Assembly (NCBI GenBank): GCA_021234155.1 | Contig: JAJEKV010000031.1 | Span: 1,915,614-1,979,613, forward strand | DNA from: Isoetes taiwanensis | Lineage: Eukaryota; Streptophyta; Lycopodiopsida; Isoetales; Isoetaceae | Direction: 5' to 3' | Length of the DNA: 64,000 nucleotides | Part shown: piece after piece, positions 33,701 to 45,473 of the stretch | How positions within the stretch are numbered: the stretch's first letter is position 1 | Layout: each line of letters begins with the position of its first letter | Notes under the pieces: generated by a model | Told to the model about the DNA's origin: nothing | Databases searched by the model: none | What the model saw: only the letters and a program-made list of their open reading frames with translations | Translations under genes and position numbers: made by a program

Positions 33701-33883
33701 TCAACATACAGAGCGGTTCCCTTTAGCTGCCTACCCTGGCACAGGATGGCTGCTTTCACTTGCACATCTCGTACTGTGAACGTGACCACCCGTGGGCGGT
33801 CTGGGTGCTGGACGCCATGGCGTCTCGCCCTAATAATGTTTACCGGCATAGGGAATGTCATTCGAGCAAGAATCAACATTTAG
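30771..33883 (-). mobile_element. LINE 1, 5' part (ORF1 end, endonuclease, reverse transcriptase)
   Basis: Read from 33,883 downwards on the minus strand: a basic segment (33,879-33,550) with VKAAILCQGRQLKGTALYVD and a following DLTPAQQE, typical of the end of a plant LINE ORF1; an apurinic-endonuclease-like part (about 33,411-32,965) with DLIFLMETWEHVG and GYRHYSIFND; then reverse transcriptase (32,350-30,980) with LANGKAPDLDGMQAELLKWA, FVDFAKAFD, GVRQGCPLSPTLFGLYIDQ and YADDVDLLAY. A C-terminal thumb-like piece (30,918-30,780) contains VEPVLLYGVEVWGP. Motif residues for catalysis (the motif A aspartates and the ADD of motif C) are present. Frameshifts between segments (near 32.4 and 31.45 kb) and stops show it is dead. 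ORF1 is truncated at its 5' side, as usual for LINE copies. Confidence 0.9.
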
Positions 33884-34219
33884 AGCCGGTTAATGAGGTT
33901 AATGAGGAACATGTCTTAACTGTTAGTAATAAATGTTGCCATAGGTGGGATTTCTTTGTGATCAACGCAGAATGAATGTTGCAATTACAAGGGCCTTCTT
34001 TAAGCGGCTTATTGACTATTTTGAGAAGAATGAGAAATATCTGAATGCCATGTATATATAGATCGCTAGGAAATTGTTAAGCGGTTTATTAACTGTTTTG
34101 AAAAAAATGGGTAACACTTGAATGCCATGTACATAAGAATGCATACATGCAATCATCAATTGAATCCCTTTGCCATGGAAATAATTTGTTTGTCTTCATG
34201 TTATTGTGCTTTTTAGTAA
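33884..34219. repeat. Short tandem duplication beside LINE 1
   Basis: A 59-base unit (TTAAGCGGCTTATTGACTAT ... GAATGCCATGTATATA) at 33,999-34,057 recurs at 34,077-34,135 with about 15% change. No gene recognised in this interval. Confidence 0.7.
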
Positions 34220-34727
34220 TTAATATTTAGGTCCATAAGGTCTACCTATGTTTGCTTTAGTTAGGGCCGGAAGGGCCCAAATTTTTTTTTTAACACAACT
34301 ACCATTAACATTATTAACATAAACCATTGCATTTAACACGTTTAAATTAAAATCCCCCTTAAACCCCCTTTGGTTTGGGTGCATATTCACACGGGGGGTT
34401 ACGTAGGGCAGCGAGAGCCCCAAAAATATATTCACAATACATGTACAAAATTAACACCATTAAGTACATTCTCTCAAACCTTATAGTATTTTGCAAACCT
34501 TAATATACAGTATAGAAAAACTTGTACATGCATACCCCACAAACGAGGATCGCTATGTATGGTCCAGATCTTGGAATAAAGGGCAAATATGCCCATCCGA
34601 CAGCTCTCGTTGCCCGGAGTAACCCCCCGTGTGAATATGCACCCAAACTAAAGGGGGTTTAAGGGGGATTTTAATTTAAATGTGTTAAATGCAATGGTTT
34701 ATGTTAATAATGTTAATGGTAGTTGTG
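34220..34727. repeat. Inverted pair of a dispersed repeat
   Basis: A 110-base left arm (34,296-34,405) and right arm (34,618-34,727) are nearly identical inverted copies, with motifs TTTGGGTGCATATTCACACG and AAATTAAAATCCCCCTTAAA. The 210-base centre has no further symmetry. The left copy continues outwards to 34,220 with sequence also present at 4.1-4.3 kb. The pair is therefore best read as two partial copies of one repeat family facing each other, though a foldback element is possible. Flanking duplications are not obvious. Confidence 0.85.
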
Positions 34728-36931
34728 CCAGATGAAGTAAGACAAGATTCTTGGAACTTATTTATAGAAGATAGCAAGAAGGTGTATGCTCGTTTTAAAC
34801 GAGTTGCTGCTGTAAGGAAGAAGAAGCAAAATATAGGCTCTGGTGGAGATGATTACATCAAAACGGAATTTGTAAGTGGTTTTATGTGTGTGTGTGTATT
34901 TTCTTTTTAATTCTTATTGACTTTAACTTATCAAACAGTTCAAGCACTATTGTGGCTATCCTACGGACTTACAACTTGATGAGATAAAGGAGGCAGGTGG
35001 ATTTCAGCGATGGATTAAAGATCAAGAAGTCTCAGATAAGAAGGTATATTTCATTTATGCTCATTGTCTTTTATTTTTTATATTCACGCTACTGTTGTGG
35101 TTTATACATAATGCAAAGGATTTTGTAGGCAAGGGTGCCACAAAATGCACCTTCGAACCCAAAATTGTTTCTGAGAAGGTACGTCCATAGGTGTATTTTT
35201 TGCCTTGCTAATTCAATTGTCTCTGGGTCCAAAAATGCTAGACCCTAGCATTTTAGCACGTCCTGGACATACGTGCTGGAAATGTGCTGGTAGACCTTCA
35301 TGCCCTTCACTCGTCGCCCTTCACTCCCCTTCAGTGTTTTTTCGTCCTCCTCTCTCTCTGCAGCGGGAAAAGAATAGCAAGAACGATTTGGAGCGGTTTG
35401 GAGCTTCTGGAATGGCAATTTTTGCAGCCATGTCATCTATCCTATGGGAATCGGTTGCATTCAGCGGGAAAAATTGGGATGAACCATTTTCTTTTGATTA
35501 CAGGTCTTTCTTCAAAGCAGTGGAGAGCAATGGATTGGGAACGACGTTTCTCTGAATCTATTGCTAGAACTGGTTCAGTATTGAATTGTAATGAGTTGCT
35601 CTCCAATCTTCACCATTACGAACACGTAACTGCTGAATTTAGTGGTATTTGCTCCAATTTGGCACAATCGATTCTTCATGCAAATTCTAACCCTAGACCT
35701 TCTGCCAACGAAATATGTCCTAAAAGTAGTGAAGATTTTGGTGATGAACATGATCATGAATTTGGTGATGTAGGCCAATCTGGTTTATTCAATGAAACTG
35801 CAAAATGCAATAGCAATTGCAATTGCAATTGTGATGCTGAAAGAAGGCGCCTTGAAGCTGAAAGGAAGCGAATTTGGAGACAAAAGAAGAGGGATCTTGC
35901 AAATGCTAACAAAGAAAATTATTCCCCAGCAAAGGTAAGCATTCGAAGGAAGCAACAACTGTCCAAAAAGCTGGCTGATTCTATGAAGAAAGCAGTAGTA
36001 GAAATCTGCAGTGGCCTTCATCCTGTAGACAAAGCTGAGGTATCTTCTAATACTGCTAAAGCACTCAATCTTATCAATGAAAATGTTATCACTGATTACA
36101 AGACAGTAAAAAAAGTTGTGGAAAATTTGAAGAGCTCATTTGATTCACATAAATTGGCTAGGAGGACTGATGTCTTGAGAGTGCAGCAAGAACTAGAAGA
36201 GTCTTTGCTGAACAGGGTGAGGGACCGTGGTCTATGTTTACAAGAAGAGTTAGAAGTGATAGATTTTCGGATGAGATTAGGAAAATTGTTGTGGAATATT
36301 GGACTGCTAATACCAGGGTTTCGCCCAACAAGAAGGATGTTTTAAAAATAAGGATAGCCCGAAAACAGAAGGTGCTTCATCCTTTACATTTCTTGGAAGA
36401 GACTCAGGTAACACCACTGTTATTTTTATGATAATTATTTTGTTAGCACTTTTCAAACTCGTAATGATCATATTTTTCCTTGAGCAGGTGGCTTTCTTTC
36501 AAATAAGCTTCAAAACGTAATTCATCCCGAACTTAATATCTCATTGACAATTTGTAGCTTTGAAACCGAGTTTGTCGTGAAGATAAAAGATCGGAGACTT
36601 GTTGTTGTGTTCATCACATGAAATTGATTATGTCGTTAGCAATTAACAAAATGAGGAATGATTCCGTGATTCATGGTCAAGATTGCACATGCAATTGTGT
36701 TGTATGTGGCTCGGGCCGCTTTTGCTTAGCTAAGAAGAGTACTTACATGTCTACTAGTGAGTTGTGGAGGTCTTTGACTTGTCCTAAGGCTGAAACTGAG
36801 GAATGGTACAAGCATGAATGTCTGCTGCTCCAATGTAAGAAGTGCGGCCCCTCAAAGCTTCCCGTTTGTCCAAAAGAGAAGAAAGACGAGCACTATATGA
36901 TTGATTGGAAAACATTTGAACAGGTACCCTC
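34727..36931 (+). pseudogene. Transposon-like gene with Cys/His motifs, 3' part missing
   Basis: Several plus-strand exons can be followed. 34,727-34,872 encodes SWNLFIEDSKKVYARFKRVA, with donor GTAAGT. Next, from about 34,940, comes YPTDLQLDEIKEAGGFQRWI, with donor GTATAT at 35,044. A long exon from about 35,530 starts MDWERRFSES and holds NCNCNCDAERRRLEAERKRI and a basic coiled-coil-like stretch. After a one-base frame change near 36,230 comes VVEYWTANTRVSPNKKDVLK. Later pieces read ETCCCVHHMKLIMSLAINKM, CTCNCVVCGSG and ECLLLQCKKCG, ending WKTFEQ|GTACCC at 36,923. The order YW..TRVSPNKKD, then CCC..H, then CxCxxC is that of a large unnamed family I recall from mosses, ferns, lycophytes and some animals, thought to be transposon-derived. 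The recall is from memory. The rest of the protein is missing because LINE 2 DNA begins about 60 bp later. Confidence 0.5.
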
Positions 36932-36982
36932 CTAAATTTTTAAGTTTCTTATGTGTTCTGTTATAATGATGCTAAAGTGTTA

Positions 36983-39900
36983 AAATAGAATAGAATAGAA
37001 TAGAATAGAATACATTATTGTCCCTTGTGCCCTGAGGCCTCTGGACTTGTGTAGCGTGGGCGAGCTCCCTGGTGGGGGCTACTAGCTCATCGCGCTGTTT
37101 TGTTGTAGCCTTTTCTGAAGGCTCACTTTTTCCTATTAGTGCCGGCACCCTACTTTGTTCCTAGCTTATGCCGCAAGTGTGGTGTGTGCCTATATCAAAC
37201 AAAAAGAGTAAGTCAGACATTTAGTGGGCGTCTATGATTTGCCTCTTGAGCAAATCATATCGTAAGCCCTTTTTGTTCATGTACTTCCCGGTGTCTGTTC
37301 AGCATCTCCCGTATTGCATCTGCTAGATCTCCCATTATTTCTGTCCTTGCCATTATGGTATGTACTGGTTGTCCCCATCTTACTCTCCTGAACTTTTCTC
37401 TGATGTCTGTGTAAGTTGGACATTCATTAAGCATGTGGTTTTCGTCCTCTATTTCCACTCTGTCACAGATTCTGCATAGCCTGTCCTGTTTGTCTATTTT
37501 TCTCCACCGCCCTTTTCAATTCTCGATCATGACATCCCATCCTGAACTTTGCTAAGATATCTCTTCTCCGCTTTCCAAGCATGTTATCTTGGTACATTTG
37601 TTGTCCTATCATCCGCTTTCCGGATTAAATATTGATACAAGCCGTAGTGTTTTGGGTCCCGTGGTGCTTTTGCAGCCATGCCCGCCGTAGCTCTACTTGC
37701 CCACACCTCATTCCATTGGCCTTCATCGATCGGGCCGCCAGATTCAGCCCCATTTCTCTCGGTCCATATTGCTACATCCCTAAACCATCCACCGCTTGTG
37801 GTGATGTGCGACCTTTGCTGATTCGTTGATTGGCGATGCTTGCTAGCTTCTCCAGCTTTTCACCGTGCATTATTTCTTATGATGTATCTGATGGTCCTTT
37901 CCCATGCTCTCACTTCCATAGGGTTTCTCGACCGCCTCATACACTATGGTTGTCAATGGTGTGTTTGCTCTTAGTTTGAATTCCCGCTTGTGTAGTCATG
38001 CCTGAAATTCCTTCTTGCTTTTCCCATTTCTTGTCCTGTTAGCCCCGTCCCCGTGCTTCCCCCAGATAGTGTTGTGACGACCACCGCGCCAAATAGGTAG
38101 CATTTAATTTCCCAGTCCTATTATTCTCGTTTTTGTTGCGTTTTTTCATGTTATAGTAGCTTCCTATGGTCGCTTGAATCTAGCCATTTCCCTCGCCATG
38201 TGTATCATACCCTAGATACTTGTACTGCTAAGGCCTTCTAATTCTCGTCCCTAGATATTTGAACGGCTTGTGATTATTCCCTGTTACCAAAAAGACTATT
38301 TTGGTTTTTGTGAGATTCACATAGCCCCGCTTTTCACGTAAGATCTCTAGTAGTTTCAATAACCCGTGCATTCCCTTGTTCTTTTTGTGGCCATCATGCC
38401 CAAATCATCATCATATAGCATGATAGGTACCTTGGTTTCCCCGAGTGTAGGGGCGCCCACATCCCCTTTCTCGTTCTGCTATAAAATCCCAGTAGTGCAT
38501 CTATATATATTCCGAACAAAGTGTTGGAGATAAGGGACATCCCCGCTTTGACTCCTCGTGTCACGCCTATTGCCTTTCCTTCTTCTTCTATTTTTGCATA
38601 TACATTATAGTATAATCCGCAATTGCCCCTACCATGTCTCTGGTGCTTGCATGTCTACAAGCCTCTCAGATAAGCTTTTCCCTTTGGTAATCGTGTCAAA
38701 AGCTTTTCTTCAAGTCCACAAACAAAGATATCACTTTCTTCCCCGTGTCCTCTATTATGCTCTATTAGTATCCCAGAGGGTCACTAGATGGTCTGTTGTT
38801 GAGTGTTCTCGTCTGAAGCCCGCTTTGCCCCTCGTGGTTTCTCAAATTCCCCGCCTCTCGCCCATTGCTTTAATTTATTGTCTAGAACCTTCCCTGCACC
38901 ACTTTGCGAAAATGGAACTTACCATTATTGTCCCAGAGTTTCCGTGTTCCCGCTTTACTTCCCCCTTGTGTAGGGTATGACCCTCGTTGTATGCCCATCC
39001 GTCCGAGCCCTTGTGTATTATACCATTGAATATCTCTCACACCGCTTTACTATAATGGTATCCGCACATTTTAGTACTTCCACAAGTTAATCCAGATAAG
39101 TCCGGGGCCTTGTTATTGGCCATCCCATTCAATGCTATCATCACTTCCCAGACGCCGGGCACGGTCGGTCCGTTATTTGCGCCTTCGTATTGGTCTTGGG
39201 GTGCCCCCGCCTTATATAGTTTTTCAAGATAGTTCTCCCATCCCGCTGTTCCAATGCTGCCCTCGTGTGATTTCACTTCCCTTATTCCCTTGCTTTTTCT
39301 CTTTTAAATCCACCCTAACTTACGTGGTTTGTTTTTGATTAGCTTGGCCAGTCCCCATTGATGTCGTGATCAGATTCTTATTCCTCTTTGCTTTCAAGAA
39401 CTTTAGGTATATCGCTCTTTCCTTTTGATATGTTTCTTACCTCCTCTGCCTTGACTTTCCTTCTTCTCGTTCCTTGCACTCATCGCCATACCATATTGAA
39501 GATTTGAAGGCATTATTTTCCTTTCTCTTCCTTTTTTCCCAAGATTTCTAATGCCACTTCCACTGTTATGTCATTGAGCGCATCTCCATTCTCGTCACGC
39601 CTCAGTGCTCCTCCCATTTCCATTTTCCCATTTCCTCTTTGATTACTTGCACAAACGTGGTCAATCGTGTTTGTTCCTGAAATGTATTTTCAGCTTTTCC
39701 CCTATCTCTCCCCCCCATGCTTTTTTTCATTCTTTGGTTGTTCCCCAATCAGAATTGTCAACCGCGATGGGCTTGTGACTCTCCCTCCTCCCAATTGGCC
39801 ATTCTAGGGTCACAATTTCGATCTCGTACCTGCCTGCCTGTTCATTCATTATTACGTAATCTACTATACTTCTCCCATGAGCGCTTCGACTTGTGAATTC

Positions 39901-42720
39901 CCCCGATCCCGCCATCTCCTCGAACCCCATTGGCTATGATGACCCCTCGGTGGTCGGCATACCTCGAAATGGTAGTTCCCCTTAGCATTGATCTCCGCCT
40001 TGTCCTCCGTTCTCGCCTATTCCATTCTTTTTGATCTTGCCGCTTGGGTCCATTGTCCATTTGTTTCATCTATACTTGTATATTAAACGCTTGCTCCCGA
40101 CCGCCTCGCATTTAGATCTCCTATTAGTATCATTGGTCCCTGCTCCTTCCATTTCATCATGGTTTCCCAATTCTAACAGGTTCTAGTTTGTCACTACACT
40201 TGGGTAATATGCTATGATCAAGATAGATCTTTTTTTATTTTGCAATTGCATACCGACATCCTCCAGTGTAAAATACATGTACCATTTGCTACATTCTCCT
40301 TGACATAACAGCTAGGCCCCCACTCCCCTCTTCCTACTTTGAAGTTCTTATCTTTCCAACAGTGAATAGCTGGTAGCCCCTCCTCCTCCGCAGCCTCTTT
40401 TATGTTGTGTTCCCATGTTTCCTTACTAGGCATATTATGTCACGCTATGCGCCCCCCTCCAGCCTCTCTCCGTCGTCCCACCCGGACCCAGTCGCCCAAA
40501 CATTCATATCTTCGCCTCCTCCCCTCGCTGTTGCCCTCCTGGGGTTTACGTTGGCTTGCTTCACCATCCTTCCCTTTGGCCGCCCCGGTCCTTTTCTGGG
40601 CCGGGTTGTACCCAGCCCCACCTCGAGGGACCCGGTTTTGGCCTTTCCCTTTTTTACGCTTCTTCCACCTTCTTTGTGATGGCTTGCCTCGAGCTATTCT
40701 TTATTCTTTATTCCCTCCCGATGTCCCCGTTTTCCCCTTTTTTGTTGGTATCATTACCGGGTTGATGTTCTCCTTCCCCACATCGGTCTCCTTCCCCAGG
40801 TTCCGATATCCCTCCTTCGTCCCTTGTCCCCGCCCCCGCAAATTCCTCGTGTCCTTTGTGCAGGAACACCTTGCCATTCTTGACCCCTCGCTTTTTCCTC
40901 ACCTTCGATTTAGTTCCCTTTGCTTTGGCTAGTTCCCAATCAGCATGTCCTTGTCGTTGCATGATTGTTAGAGCTTCCTGAACTATGATCCCATTTCTCC
41001 GACCCCCCCGTGCGGTATTCTCTCTTTTTGGTTGTCGTCTCCGAGTCGGTTTATATGCCTCTCCCCGCTCTCCATTGTCCCGATGTCTTTGCTTTGACAA
41101 TGACACTCGATGCTCCTTGAACACCGTCTCCATCACTTACGCAAGTAACTTTCGATATGTTGTCCTCGTTAGGTTTTCAGGCTACCCCTATCAGCCTAAC
41201 GCCATGCTTAATTCTATTCTCGCTCCTCATACTCCATGATATGCGGTTTTATTCTATCAAATGATTCCCATGCATCCAATTCGACATTTCCTTTTTCTAA
41301 TTCAACCAACCTTTTCCGGATCTTGGCTTTTTCCTCCTCAATTTCGCTCATCCCGCCCGCATCTCCTCGCTTTGTCTTTTCCACCCCTTCTATCCTCACG
41401 CCCATGTTGGAGATGGCTACCAGATACGGTTGGCCGCTTCCTAGCTTTCATGTGTTAAGGGCATCCATAATGAGGGATCCGTGACTCGGTGCTTATCCAT
41501 CCGAGCGAAAAATCTTGGAGGTCTTGTCGACTTATCGGGTACCCTTTTGCCATTTCTCGGCTTTCCTTTGTCGGGTCGAGACTTGGAAGCTTTCCGGGCC
41601 ATTGCCTTTGAGTTTCTTGCGAGGTGTCAGTGGATTGTCGCGAGTTGTGCGAAACGCCGCTACCAAACTCGTGGAGGGGTTGGTATCCTTACTAGGTTGA
41701 GTCTATATATTGCGCTACTGAACGGTCCTCTAATTCAAGAATTCAAAAATTATCACCGTTAATCCCATTTTTGAATTCGAAATATTGGGATGGCTACCCT
41801 TAATTATTCCTGCCCCCATCATTTATTTTAGTATCGATCCCTCGGGTGTCTCTCTATGAAGATTTCGCTATGAGTGATTTCCTCCCTCCATGTTATGGGA
41901 TTCGGTAGTTGTCTTTATGTCCTTAGTCGTATTCCGAGGAGTTAGTTGAGAGACCGCAACTTCTTTGGCCCACATACCTTGTCCCGTGTATCAAAGTCCG
42001 TCCTTTTTAATTGTATTTTTGTTCTCCTTCCCTGTATTTTGAGGGATCGATACGGCGGAGGTGGAACCTCTCTGTCCCGTAACTTTTCCGTCCTCTTTAT
42101 ACTCTTTTCAGTCTCGCAATGTGCTTTTACGCAACTTTTGCGGTTTTACGATTTGTCGAGTTTATAGTGGTCCGGATTTACCAGTTGGTGGGTCTAGCCC
42201 TCGCTATCCTCGGTGTGCGGAGGTCGAGCCTCTTCATTCCGTGATCTTATTCCGTCCCCTTTTACTCTTTTGGGTCTTAAGCGATCTTCCATTACTCATG
42301 GCTTTTGGGAATTTATGTTGGTACACTTAACCAGTTGGTGGGTCTGGCCCTCACTATACTGGTGTGCGGCGGAGGTTGAATCTCTCTGATCCGCCAACTT
42401 TTCTGTACACTTTTCGTCCCGAACATTTACTATATATCTCTGGGTCCGTTCCTTTTTGCCGTTGTTTTGCGAATATCTTAACTTCACTGCATCGCTCAAC
42501 CGTACTTGTTTGACGCCTCTCGTTGTGGTCTAGCCTCGGGCCATTATTGTCCACCACCTTTTTTCCTTGTTGTTTTTCCCATTGTTCGTTGTCTTGATCC
42601 TTCCGCTGGTCCTTCTTGTTACTTTGTAGTCGATATATCGTTGTATTCTCCGGTCGCTCTCCTCGCTTTTCCGCTCTCATGCGCTTTTTCATGTTCCCCT
42701 ATATTGTTTTCGCCTAAAAG
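36983..42720 (-). mobile_element. LINE 2, decayed
   Basis: Minus-strand order from 5' to 3': a Lys/Arg/Glu-rich ORF1-like region in pieces (42,692-40,708); an endonuclease-like region (40,433-39,727) with KETWEHNIKEAAEEEG, WGPSCYVKENV and GRSIVDYVIMNEQ; and reverse transcriptase pieces (39,276-38,000) with NGMANNKAPDLSGLT, FVDLKKAFDT (near 38,710) and a YDDDLG motif (near 38,415). A C-terminal zinc-like end with MEIEDENHMLNECPTYTDIR (37,458-37,255) follows. The 3' end is a TATTC microsatellite (36,983-37,012 as AGAAT on the plus strand). Frameshifts occur every 100-300 bases. It belongs to a different subfamily from LINE 1. The 5' limit is uncertain and may extend beyond 43 kb. Confidence 0.8.
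42030..42420. repeat. Tandem repeats in the 5' region of LINE 2
   Basis: Three diverged copies of a unit of about 150-160 bases, recognised by GGCGGAGGTGGAACCTCTCT (42,053), GCGGAGGTCGAGCCTCTTCA (42,218) and GCGGCGGAGGTTGAATCTCT (42,366). Two of them carry an upstream CCAGTTGGTGGGTCT (42,180 and 42,331). Such repeats are common in LINE 5' untranslated regions, where they can carry the internal promoter. Confidence 0.75.
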
Positions 42721-44520
42721 TTGCTGCTGTTTAACTATTCAAACAAACAACAAAAAAATGCAAGATCACTTTTTGAGACCGAAGAACTTCCCGGTGTTCT
42801 ATTTCATTTGTCAAGACACTTTACATTTCCTACTTGCCGATCCATTTCCTGGTCAAGCCACAACCGGAGGGCAAAATTTCAGGATTTTGCAAATCATAGA
42901 TGGTAATATGATGATGTTAAAGTTCTAGCCATATGATCAAAATTGGGCTAGGACTTATCACTAAGAGCAAGAAAAAGCTTAAAACTTAAAAAGTAAAACA
43001 AAGACATAAGTAATGCAGAGCGATTGGAACAAGGCATATAGCACACCACCATTAGATCACAAAATATATCGCCAGCTAGCCTCGAACAGGCGGATCAGCG
43101 CCCCTCCCCGTTGTTTCGGATTATCTTTCCGCAGAATCTTATTTCAAGCTTTAGCCCTCAACCGCTTTTATCGATTCTTCCTTTTCACCGATGTTTCTCC
43201 ATCCTTCGTATTTTTCTCGAAGTTTCGGCTAACAATGCCCGCACGTATACTCCAGTGGGTTCTTTTTCTGAGATGCACACATATCTTTCCGAAGTCACCT
43301 ATCACTAAATCATGCTTTGTAACTTTCTTGATTTCGGATCGCCGCGTGCATTTGCGAAGACTGAAGCAAGATATTACCCTTTCCTTGTCCCGCTTCTCAC
43401 TTTGTGGTCATTCCGATCAGCTAGGACTCAGGATACTCTAACAATTTCGGTTTGTATCCATGATCTTTCATCCCCCCGAAGGCCGGATCCTGTTGCATAA
43501 TAGACAATGTACCGACCACAATTTAAACAAGAAGTAAGACCTTTCTAAGCACATGCGTCCAGCCTCGCAGATGCACCGTGGATTGAGGTCTTCTAACTGG
43601 ATTGTATGGCACCGAGATTTCGGGTTACCTCGATTCTCTTCCCATCGCCTCGATCGCCCCTCACGCACCTCCGGGCCAGCTTTTTCCCTTTGTCCATCCT
43701 ATTCGTCGCGACCGTTTATGGATTCTCGCCTCCTTCCAGCGCTTCTTCTTGTGAACTGAATTGGAACCCTAGAAAGACGTAAGGTACTTTCGGCTATTTA
43801 TATGTTGAGCGGTTTTAGGGTTTCCTTTCATTTTTCCCGCTTTTCATTTGTTACGCCTTTGTCTCTATCCCCTGTCATGTCCGGGCCGCCATCATTTATT
43901 CAGATTCGGTGTAGTTAATCACGCGACGTATTCTCTGCCGATATTTTGTGCCGATCGTTTCCACGCTTTTTTCGTGAGGGTTTGTAAATATAGTCCTTAA
44001 CGGCTATCTCTTTTTGCCCCTCTTTAATTATCGTACCCTTCATTTATTTAATGCTGAATTAACGCTTCTCCACTTAGCCACTCTCATGTTTGTCCACATG
44101 GTTACGCCCGTCGCGGGATGCCCTACCCTACCGCCATGCGCCTCTCAGAACGGGAATTTTTCTTCGATGGTCTCCAATTTCGTTATTTCAAATCCTTCCC
44201 ACTTATGTCTCAGATCCCGATCGCCGCGCTTCAAAACTTTTGCTCTTTCTCGCACCTTCCCCCCGGCAAGAGTTTTGTTGTTCGCGGTTACCAATTCGCC
44301 AATTCATTATGGTGTCTAATCTACCCATATTTCCTGTTACAGACGAACTCGTATCCCCCACCTATTTCCTATCATTTCTGTTAGTATCTCGCCGTGCATA
44401 TCCAAATTTTATTGTTTTTGTTAGATGGAAGGCCTCAGCATGGCAATCGCCGTGCTTTGCTTACTTCTCCCTATGATATTCCTCAGATGGTGTACAAATA
44501 ACACCGATCGCTTATGTTTC
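42721..44520. other. Unidentified, C/T-rich DNA
   Basis: An AT-rich patch (42,725-43,050) is followed by C/T-rich sequence to 44,500 similar in style to LINE 2. Plus-strand frames of 60-142 codons are open because the strand is pyrimidine-rich; they show no motif and overlap. It may be the 5' extension of LINE 2 with an insertion. No gene is called. Confidence 0.4.
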
Positions 44521-44526
44521 TCCCAA

Positions 44527-44937
44527 GATATATATATATATATATATATCCTTATATATATACAATTATATTGGGTGCCACAAATGATGTAGAGTCTCAA
44601 ATGGTGTAGAGATTGATGCCACAAATTTTTGGTAGAGATTGATCTCGGCCGTCCATCTCTGAGATGGACGGTCCAGACGGTGCCACCTCGTAACACCCCA
44701 AGCATCCCCCCTTATTTGGGGCTTTTAATCTGGGCCCTTGAAATTGGGGCATTTTATCTAGACCGCCGATTAAAATTATTTGGGGCTTTTCATATGGGCC
44801 TTCTGATTAAAAGGGAAGGTCAAATCTTGGTCATTCAATTTTGGATAGGAAGTTGCAGGAAGGTGATAGAATTGGGGCTTTTAATCCGCATCATTGAATT
44901 GGGGCTTAATCTCTTCCCTTGATTTAAAAGTCAAGGT
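44527..44937 (+). repeat. 410-bp dispersed repeat, copy 1
   Basis: Begins with a TA-dinucleotide run, then ACAATTATATTGGGTGCCAC, a short palindrome around GTCCATCTCTGAGATGGAC, repeated GGGGCTTTTAATC units, and ends TTTAAAAGTCAAGG. A nearly identical copy lies at 54,829-55,245. It has no coding capacity and is probably a non-autonomous element. Confidence 0.9.
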
Positions 44938-45092
44938 GCACCATTACAGCCTTTCAAGATGTCGACTAGAAGTCCTTGGTTCCGATTTATCGCGGTCGCC
45001 ATAGTTTCGATTCGATTCCGGCGACGACCCTCTCGCTCTAGTTTCATTATATGGTCGTAAATGGATGCCCTCTCCTTTTTCGGTTTTACGCT

Positions 45093-45473
45093 ATGGCGCC
45101 GGTGTACCGTCGACCAAAAGGATCTGTTTCGGGCGAAGTTGTTGTTAGTGATCGGTTGGTTAGAGTTTGTGCAGATGGCATCTATGATCCGCTTCATTTC
45201 GGGCATATAAGATCTTTAGAGCAAGCAAAAAATCGCGGAGTGCTTCCCCGACCGCTTTGCCAAAACTTCTCTTAATTTGATGGATTTCTTTTTGTGCCAC
45301 CAAATCTTGTCGAAATATTTCGCAATAAGTAAAGTTGCAAATATTTGGAGAATGCCGGATCTTTATATATGCATGTTTTGGTCCCAAACATAGATCTCTA
45401 TACTTCGGTTTTGCTTCATTATTCCTAAGATGGTTTCTTCAAGCAGTTCTCCTTGTGTCATCAAGTAGCGAGG
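45093..45473 (+). pseudogene. CTP:phosphocholine cytidylyltransferase (CCT) N-terminal exon fragment
   Basis: An exon from the ATG at 45,093 encodes [20 protein letters not shown] followed by SLEQAKN, ending near 45,235. This matches the start of the catalytic domain of plant choline-phosphate cytidylyltransferase ([26 protein letters not shown]), including the HxGH motif that binds CTP. The enzyme makes CDP-choline for phosphatidylcholine synthesis. A second possible exon piece, CTCCTTGTG...GTAGCGAG|GTAAGT, ends at 45,473 where the family has YLLVGCCxDE, but it has lost bases and the frame is broken. I cannot find the rest of the domain (KxKGKTVMTE, RTxGISTSD) with certainty. Changes at conserved positions (Y to C, LF to PL) also suggest decay or poor sequence quality. 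Confidence 0.7.

Noticed and set aside
35284-35529. N-terminal 80 codons of the 353-codon ORF starting at 35,284
   Set aside because: Probably intron read-through. An acceptor (CAAAGCAG) and a natural ATG (35,530) precede the part that looks like protein.
40402-44476. Many plus-strand ORFs of 60-176 codons, some hydrophobic like membrane proteins
   Set aside because: They are the antisense of LINE 2 and of C/T-rich DNA. The minus strand carries the recognisable endonuclease and ORF1-like text, at least up to 42.7 kb.
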